Below are positions 5,251 through 9,398 of a stretch of DNA of 9,398 bases, one piece after another. The notes under the pieces were generated by a model, which had not been told where the DNA came from, did no database searches, and saw nothing but the letters and a program-made list of their open reading frames with translations. Origin of the DNA: an uncultured Bacteroidales bacterium (GTDB taxonomy: Bacteria; Bacteroidota; Bacteroidia; Bacteroidales; UBA932); the NCBI GenBank assembly GCA_905236955.1, contig CAJOQW010000066.1, positions 1 to 9,398 of the forward strand. The letters are read 5' to 3'. The stretch's first letter is position 1; the number at the start of each line of letters is the position of its first letter. A program made the translations under genes and the position numbers.

Positions 5251-7176
5251 ATGAACGACAAACAGAAGAAGATGCTCATCCGCATAGTCGTGGCCGCAGT
5301 GGCCACGGCCGTGCTGGCCCTGCTGCCTGATGTTTCCGTACTGCCTCTCGGAGGAGTCTGCAAAGGCCTGCTGTATTTTCTGGCGGTCTATTTAATCATC
5401 GGTTACGATATCCTGCGGAAGGCTCTGCTGGGCATGCGGAACAAACGTGTCTTCGACGAGAACTTCCTGATGATGGTGGCCACCCTCGGCGCTTTCGCTT
5501 TGGCCCTGTACGAGAAAAGCGGGGATTATCTGGAGGCGATATCGGTGATGCTTTTCTATCAGATAGGGGAGTTCTTCCAGAGCTATGCGGTGGGCAGGAG
5601 CCGCCGGAACATATCCTCCCTTATGGACATCCGTCCCGACTATGCCAACATCGAGAAAGAAGACGGCACGTTCGAGCGGGTGGATCCCGACGATGTCGGG
5701 ACGGGCAGGATAATAATCGTGCAGCCCGGCGAAAAAGTGCCTGTCGACGGGATCGTGGCGGAAGGGGAGTCGTCCCTCAATACGGCAGCCCTCACCGGCG
5801 AGTCCTTCCCCCGGGAGGTGAAGGCCGGCGACGAGGTGTTGAGCGGGAGCATCAACATGACCGGCGTACTGCGTGTGCGAACGACGAAGGATTTCGGTGA
5901 ATCGACAGTTTCCAAGATCCTGGAACTCGTGGAGGACAGTGCCTCGCACAAGTCCCATTCGGAGGCTTTCATCACCCGTTTCGCCCGCATATATACCCCG
6001 GTCGTATGTTACGCGGCCATGGCTCTCGCCTTGCTTCCCCCTTTGGTCAGGATGCTCATTCCCGGCATGGACCCCATGTGGAGCCAGTGGATATACAGGG
6101 CCCTGATATTCCTTGTGATAAGCTGCCCCTGCGCACTTGTAGTCAGTATCCCGCTCTCTTTCTTCGCGGGTATAGGCGGAGCCGGCCATGAAGGGATTCT
6201 GGTCAAGGGTGCCGATATCCTCGAGGCTCTTTCCAAGGTGAAGACCGTCGTGCTTGACAAGACCGGAACCCTCACTCTGGGAGTGTTCGAGGTGACGGCC
6301 ATGCATGACATAAATGACGCCGACAAGACCGACGAGGAGGAAAAACGCATGCTGGTGGAACTTGCCGCACTGGCCGAATGCGCATCTTCACATCCTATAA
6401 GCAAGAGCTTGCAGCGTGCATATGGCTGCAAGGTCGATCACAGTCGGGTAAGCGATATAAAGGAACTCGGAGGTTTCGGCATCACTGCCCGCATAGACGG
6501 ACGGGAAGTTGCAGTCGGCAACGAAAAGCTCATGCAGCGGATGGGTGTGGAATACTGCCATTGCCACAGCACCGGAACCATAGTCCATGTCGCATGCGAT
6601 GGCCGTTATGCCGGTCATATAGTCCTCGGGGACATAATGAAACCCCATGCCGCCGAAGCCCTGACCGCCCTGCGCGAAGCAGGAGTGAAACAGACCATAA
6701 TGCTCACTGGAGACAGCAGGAGCGTAGCCTCCGAAGTGGCACGCACTCTCGGGGTGGACCGGGTTTACAGCGAACTGCTTCCGGCCGACAAGGTGACGAA
6801 GGTTGAAGAACTCATCGCCACCCAGGGCAAGACGGAGAAATTAGCTTTCGTGGGGGACGGCATCAACGACGCGCCCGTGCTTTCGCGTGCTGACATCGGA
6901 ATAGCTATGGGAGGTGTCGGAAGCGATGCGGCGATAGAAGCGGCGGATGTCGTGCTGATGGACGACGATCCCCTGAAGATATCCAAGGCAATAAGGATCT
7001 CCCGCAAGACCTTAAGGATCGTGCGGGAGAACATAATCTTGGCTTTGGGAATCAAGGGTGCATGCCTCGTCCTGGGCGCCCTTGGCATAGCAAACATGTG
7101 GCTGGCTATCTTCGCCGACGTAGGGGTGATGATCCTTGCCGTGCTCAACGCCATAAGGTCGCTGAGGGCCAGTTAG
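5251..7176 (+). CDS. Heavy-metal P1B-type ATPase, ZntA-like Zn/Cd/Pb exporter
   Basis: Codes for 641 residues, an inner-membrane pump that exports divalent soft metals using ATP. Visible landmarks, in order: two N-terminal hydrophobic segments (about 11-50), a second pair (about 68-112), the actuator loop TGES (182-185), the HSEAFITRFARIYTP segment (236-250), the transmembrane Cys-Pro-Cys (292-294), phosphorylation site DKTGT (Asp336), the nucleotide-domain SHPI (His381-Pro382), TGDS (486-489), hinge GDGIND (535-540), and two last membrane helices. Lys602 (ALGIKG) and Asp623 (FADVG) match the zinc-type (P1B-2) metal site described for ZntA. There is no N-terminal HMA domain; the preceding 72-residue protein supplies one. 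A Cys-His-Cys-His cluster (436-439) lies in the nucleotide-binding domain. The start is fixed by its position directly after the HMA stop. The stop codon overlaps that of the convergent GH95 gene. Zn, Cd and Pb cannot be distinguished from sequence. Confidence 0.96.
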   Translation: MNDKQKKMLIRIVVAAVATAVLALLPDVSVLPLGGVCKGLLYFLAVYLIIGYDILRKALLGMRNKRVFDENFLMMVATLGAFALALYEKSGDYLEAISVMLFYQIGEFFQSYAVGRSRRNISSLMDIRPDYANIEKEDGTFERVDPDDVGTGRIIIVQPGEKVPVDGIVAEGESSLNTAALTGESFPREVKAGDEVLSGSINMTGVLRVRTTKDFGESTVSKILELVEDSASHKSHSEAFITRFARIYTPVVCYAAMALALLPPLVRMLIPGMDPMWSQWIYRALIFLVISCPCALVVSIPLSFFAGIGGAGHEGILVKGADILEALSKVKTVVLDKTGTLTLGVFEVTAMHDINDADKTDEEEKRMLVELAALAECASSHPISKSLQRAYGCKVDHSRVSDIKELGGFGITARIDGREVAVGNEKLMQRMGVEYCHCHSTGTIVHVACDGRYAGHIVLGDIMKPHAAEALTALREAGVKQTIMLTGDSRSVASEVARTLGVDRVYSELLPADKVTKVEELIATQGKTEKLAFVGDGINDAPVLSRADIGIAMGGVGSDAAIEAADVVLMDDDPLKISKAIRISRKTLRIVRENIILALGIKGACLVLGALGIANMWLAIFADVGVMILAVLNAIRSLRAS

Positions 7177-9398
7177 TCTGCGATTTTATAAGTCTTGCCT
7201 GCCTTAGTTTCGAAAGAGGCCTGATGATAGGTGACGCCTTTGGAATCGACAGGGGAGGATTCGGCCACCACTTTTCCTTTGGACCTGACCTTGAAGGGCT
7301 GACCGGCGCGAAGTACGCAAGGGTTACCGGCAACTGAAACGAGGGTTGCATCAGTAATCCGGCCTTTGTCCCAGTTGATGGAGACTTCGAAATCGCCACG
7401 GGCTTTCAGGCCGTGGACGCTTCCCTCGGACCAGGAATCCGGCAGGGCGGGAAGGAGATGGATGAATCCTGCATGGCTTTGCACGAGCATTTCCGCAATT
7501 CCTGCCGTAAAACCGAAATTGCCGTCAATCTGGAAAGGCGGATGGGCGCAGAGCATGTTCTTGAAGACACCTCCACTGGTGTACCTGATCCCGCCGAAGC
7601 CTACCGGATTGAAGAAGTTGGAGATAATCTTGTTTGCGTGGTTTCCGTCCCGCAGACGGGCCCAGCAGTTGATCTTCCAGCCCATTGACCATCCGGTGGC
7701 AAAGTCTCCCCGGATTTCAAGGGTCTTGCGGGCGGCGTCAAACAGGTCCGGAGTTCCGTCCGGAGTGATCTGGTCTCCGGGATAGAGGCCGTATAGATGA
7801 GAGAAATGCCGGTGCTGGGGATCCTCCTCCTGGAAATCGTAGAACCATTCCTGCAACTGACGCCGGGAACCGATCATGAATGGAAGGAGACGGTCGTATT
7901 TCTCCTGCAGTTCAGCCCTGAATTCGGGATCCGTGTCCAGGATTTCGGATGCGGTGATGACGCGGGAGAATAGTTCGCGGACAATGGTCATGTCCATTGT
8001 CGAGCCGGAACTCATGGAGGCGTGCTGACCGTTCGGAGCGATGAAAGTATTCTCGGGGGAGGTGCCGACGGCCGTTACCAGGTGGCCGCTGCCGTCCTCT
8101 ATCAGCCAGTCGGAAAGGAATTCCGCCGCACCCTTCATTATGGGATATGCTTTTTCGCGCAGGAAGTCTTCGTCCCCTGTGAACAGATAGTGTTCCCATA
8201 GATGGCTGCTAAGCCACCCCTCGGCCATCGGCCAGTAAGCTGCGCCCGGTCCGCCGTCGTTCGGTACGCTTTCCCTCCATATCGAGCAGTTGTGGTGGGC
8301 CACCCATCCTCGCCGTCCGTACATGTCCCGAGCTGTCTCGGCTCCGGAAACGGCAAGTTCCCCGATCATGTCGAAGAACGGTTCCGCGCATTCTGAGAGG
8401 TTGGTCACTTCCGCCGGCCAATAGTTCATTTCGGCGTTTATGTTGAGGGTGTACCCGCAGTTCCATGCAGGGATTGAATCCTGATTCCAGATTCCCTGGA
8501 GGTTCAGGGGCTGTCCGCCCGGACGGGAACCGCTGATCATCAGGTAGCGGCCGAGCTGGAACTCCAATGCGGCCAGGTCCGGATCCTCCAGGGTCTTGTA
8601 GGCCTCGATGCGCTGGTCAATCGGCATGGCCTTTTGTTCCGGGGTCGAATTCAGGCGGAGACCGACCCTGTCAAAGAGAGCACGGTAGTCGGCGATATGG
8701 CGGTCCTTCAATTCTTTGTACGAACGGGTCGCGGCCTTGTCCAGGATGCTTGCCGCCTTGGCGGATTCATCGACCCCTTCCTTGGTCGGACTCTTGTCAT
8801 AGCCGTTGAAACTGGTTGCCATGCTGAGGATGAAATATACTTCGTCGGTTCCGTATACATGGATGCCATCGTCCGTGATCTCACAGGATCCCTTTTTCGT
8901 GAAAGGCTTCAACTGAGCCTCGAAGAACATGCCCTTTCCATCAACCTCGTCTCCATAGAGCAGGCGTTTGTTGAATTTGCGCCGGCCCTGTGCATCGTAT
9001 AGTTCCGGGTGTTTGTGGGTGTCTCCCCATGACTCCATCTGCTCGAAAGACCTGCGCTCCACATAGCCGGGAGCCTGCCCGTGAAAAACCAGACGGTCGG
9101 AGGCGGCCTTCTGGACGGTGGTCGGGTGGATGGAAGTGAAGTTCAGCGCTACGTCGATGCCCTCGGGAGCGTCGCTTTTCAGTTTGAAAACTATGACATC
9201 GTCGGCATGGGAGGCGAAGTACTCCCTTTTGATGCAGGAATTATCCTGCTCGAATTTCGTCTCCGCAATCGCATCGGAAATATCCACAGACCGGATATAG
9301 TCCGAGACTTCTCCCGCCAGGTTGTCCTTGATCAGCAGATCCCCGAACGGCTGGTAATTGTGGTGGAGACGGGCCAGCCAGTTCCTGCGGATCAGCTC
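7173..9398 (-). CDS. GH95 alpha-L-fucosidase / alpha-L-galactosidase (5' end outside the window)
   Basis: The frame runs unbroken from the window edge to a TAA at 7175-7173, giving 741 residues. Family members are usually about 780-830 residues, so perhaps 50-80 residues, including any signal peptide, are missing. The visible N-terminal domain contains NYQPFGDLLI and KREYFASHADDVIVF, characteristic of GH95. The (alpha/alpha)6 barrel carries LNINAEMNYWPAE (Asn codons at 8442-8444 and 8436-8438), GTSPENTF (Glu codon 8052-8054) and PPFQIDGNFGFTAGI (Asp codon 7524-7526). These correspond to the Asn, Glu and Asp residues implicated in the inverting mechanism of Bifidobacterium AfcA. A C-terminal beta domain follows. 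Substrates in this family are terminal alpha-1,2-L-fucose or alpha-L-galactose on host glycans, xyloglucan or pectin side chains; which applies here is not decidable. The GTG at 9287-9285 is not a start, because GH95 sequence continues upstream of it. Confidence 0.94.
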   Translation of the reverse strand, partial: ELIRRNWLARLHHNYQPFGDLLIKDNLAGEVSDYIRSVDISDAIAETKFEQDNSCIKREYFASHADDVIVFKLKSDAPEGIDVALNFTSIHPTTVQKAASDRLVFHGQAPGYVERRSFEQMESWGDTHKHPELYDAQGRRKFNKRLLYGDEVDGKGMFFEAQLKPFTKKGSCEITDDGIHVYGTDEVYFILSMATSFNGYDKSPTKEGVDESAKAASILDKAATRSYKELKDRHIADYRALFDRVGLRLNSTPEQKAMPIDQRIEAYKTLEDPDLAALEFQLGRYLMISGSRPGGQPLNLQGIWNQDSIPAWNCGYTLNINAEMNYWPAEVTNLSECAEPFFDMIGELAVSGAETARDMYGRRGWVAHHNCSIWRESVPNDGGPGAAYWPMAEGWLSSHLWEHYLFTGDEDFLREKAYPIMKGAAEFLSDWLIEDGSGHLVTAVGTSPENTFIAPNGQHASMSSGSTMDMTIVRELFSRVITASEILDTDPEFRAELQEKYDRLLPFMIGSRRQLQEWFYDFQEEDPQHRHFSHLYGLYPGDQITPDGTPDLFDAARKTLEIRGDFATGWSMGWKINCWARLRDGNHANKIISNFFNPVGFGGIRYTSGGVFKNMLCAHPPFQIDGNFGFTAGIAEMLVQSHAGFIHLLPALPDSWSEGSVHGLKARGDFEVSINWDKGRITDATLVSVAGNPCVLRAGQPFKVRSKGKVVAESSPVDSKGVTYHQASFETKAGKTYKIAD

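Noticed and set aside
5392..6306. A 304-codon open frame on the minus strand inside the ATPase gene
   Set aside because: Rich in His, Gly and Glu with no recognisable fold, and fully opposite conserved P-type ATPase motifs.

Overview
The window reads as chromosomal DNA of a moderately GC-rich member of the Bacteroidales (Bacteroidota), plausibly a gut relative of Alistipes or a similar lineage. The grounds are: BACON and DUF4876 surface lipoproteins, a DUF6850 outer-membrane barrel, Bacteroidota-style promoters with TAnnTTTG -7 boxes, weak or absent Shine-Dalgarno sequences, and plant-glycan enzymes (PL1 and GH95) typical of this group. Taxonomy is inferred from these traits only; no rRNA or marker gene is present.

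Layout. (1) Positions 1-3186, plus strand: the 3' end of a gene coding for a carboxypeptidase-regulatory-like beta-sandwich, overlapping by ATGA a DUF6850 outer-membrane beta-barrel gene, followed 52 bases later by a lipoprotein with two BACON-type modules and a DUF4876 domain. This looks like one cell-envelope operon of unknown function; its upstream part lies outside the window. (2) A strong 12-bp GC-rich hairpin at 3204-3234 separates it from (3), a convergent minus-strand PL1 pectate-lyase-like lipoprotein (3244-4506). (4) A 37-base divergent promoter region leads to a plus-strand metal-homeostasis cluster: a Fur-family regulator (4544-4972), a stand-alone 72-residue heavy-metal-binding (HMA) protein (5032-5250), and a ZntA-type P1B ATPase (5251-7176). 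(5) A minus-strand GH95 alpha-L-fucosidase/galactosidase, cut by the window end, converges on the ATPase gene with stop codons overlapping by four bases.

How the genes work together. The Fur-HMA-ATPase set forms a coherent zinc/cadmium/lead export unit: the HMA protein carries a DCxxC site of the zinc type, the ATPase lacks an N-terminal metal-binding domain and carries the membrane Cys-Pro-Cys, Lys and Asp expected for Zn(II) export, and the Fur-like protein is the obvious candidate sensor. The pectate lyase and fucosidase suggest plant cell-wall (pectin or xyloglucan) foraging but sit apart from each other with no SusC/SusD pair in view. The DUF6850/DUF4876 cluster is the least understood part and the best candidate for an undescribed system. 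No tRNA, rRNA, CRISPR array, insertion sequence or phage gene was seen, and there is no gene-free stretch longer than 60 bases.
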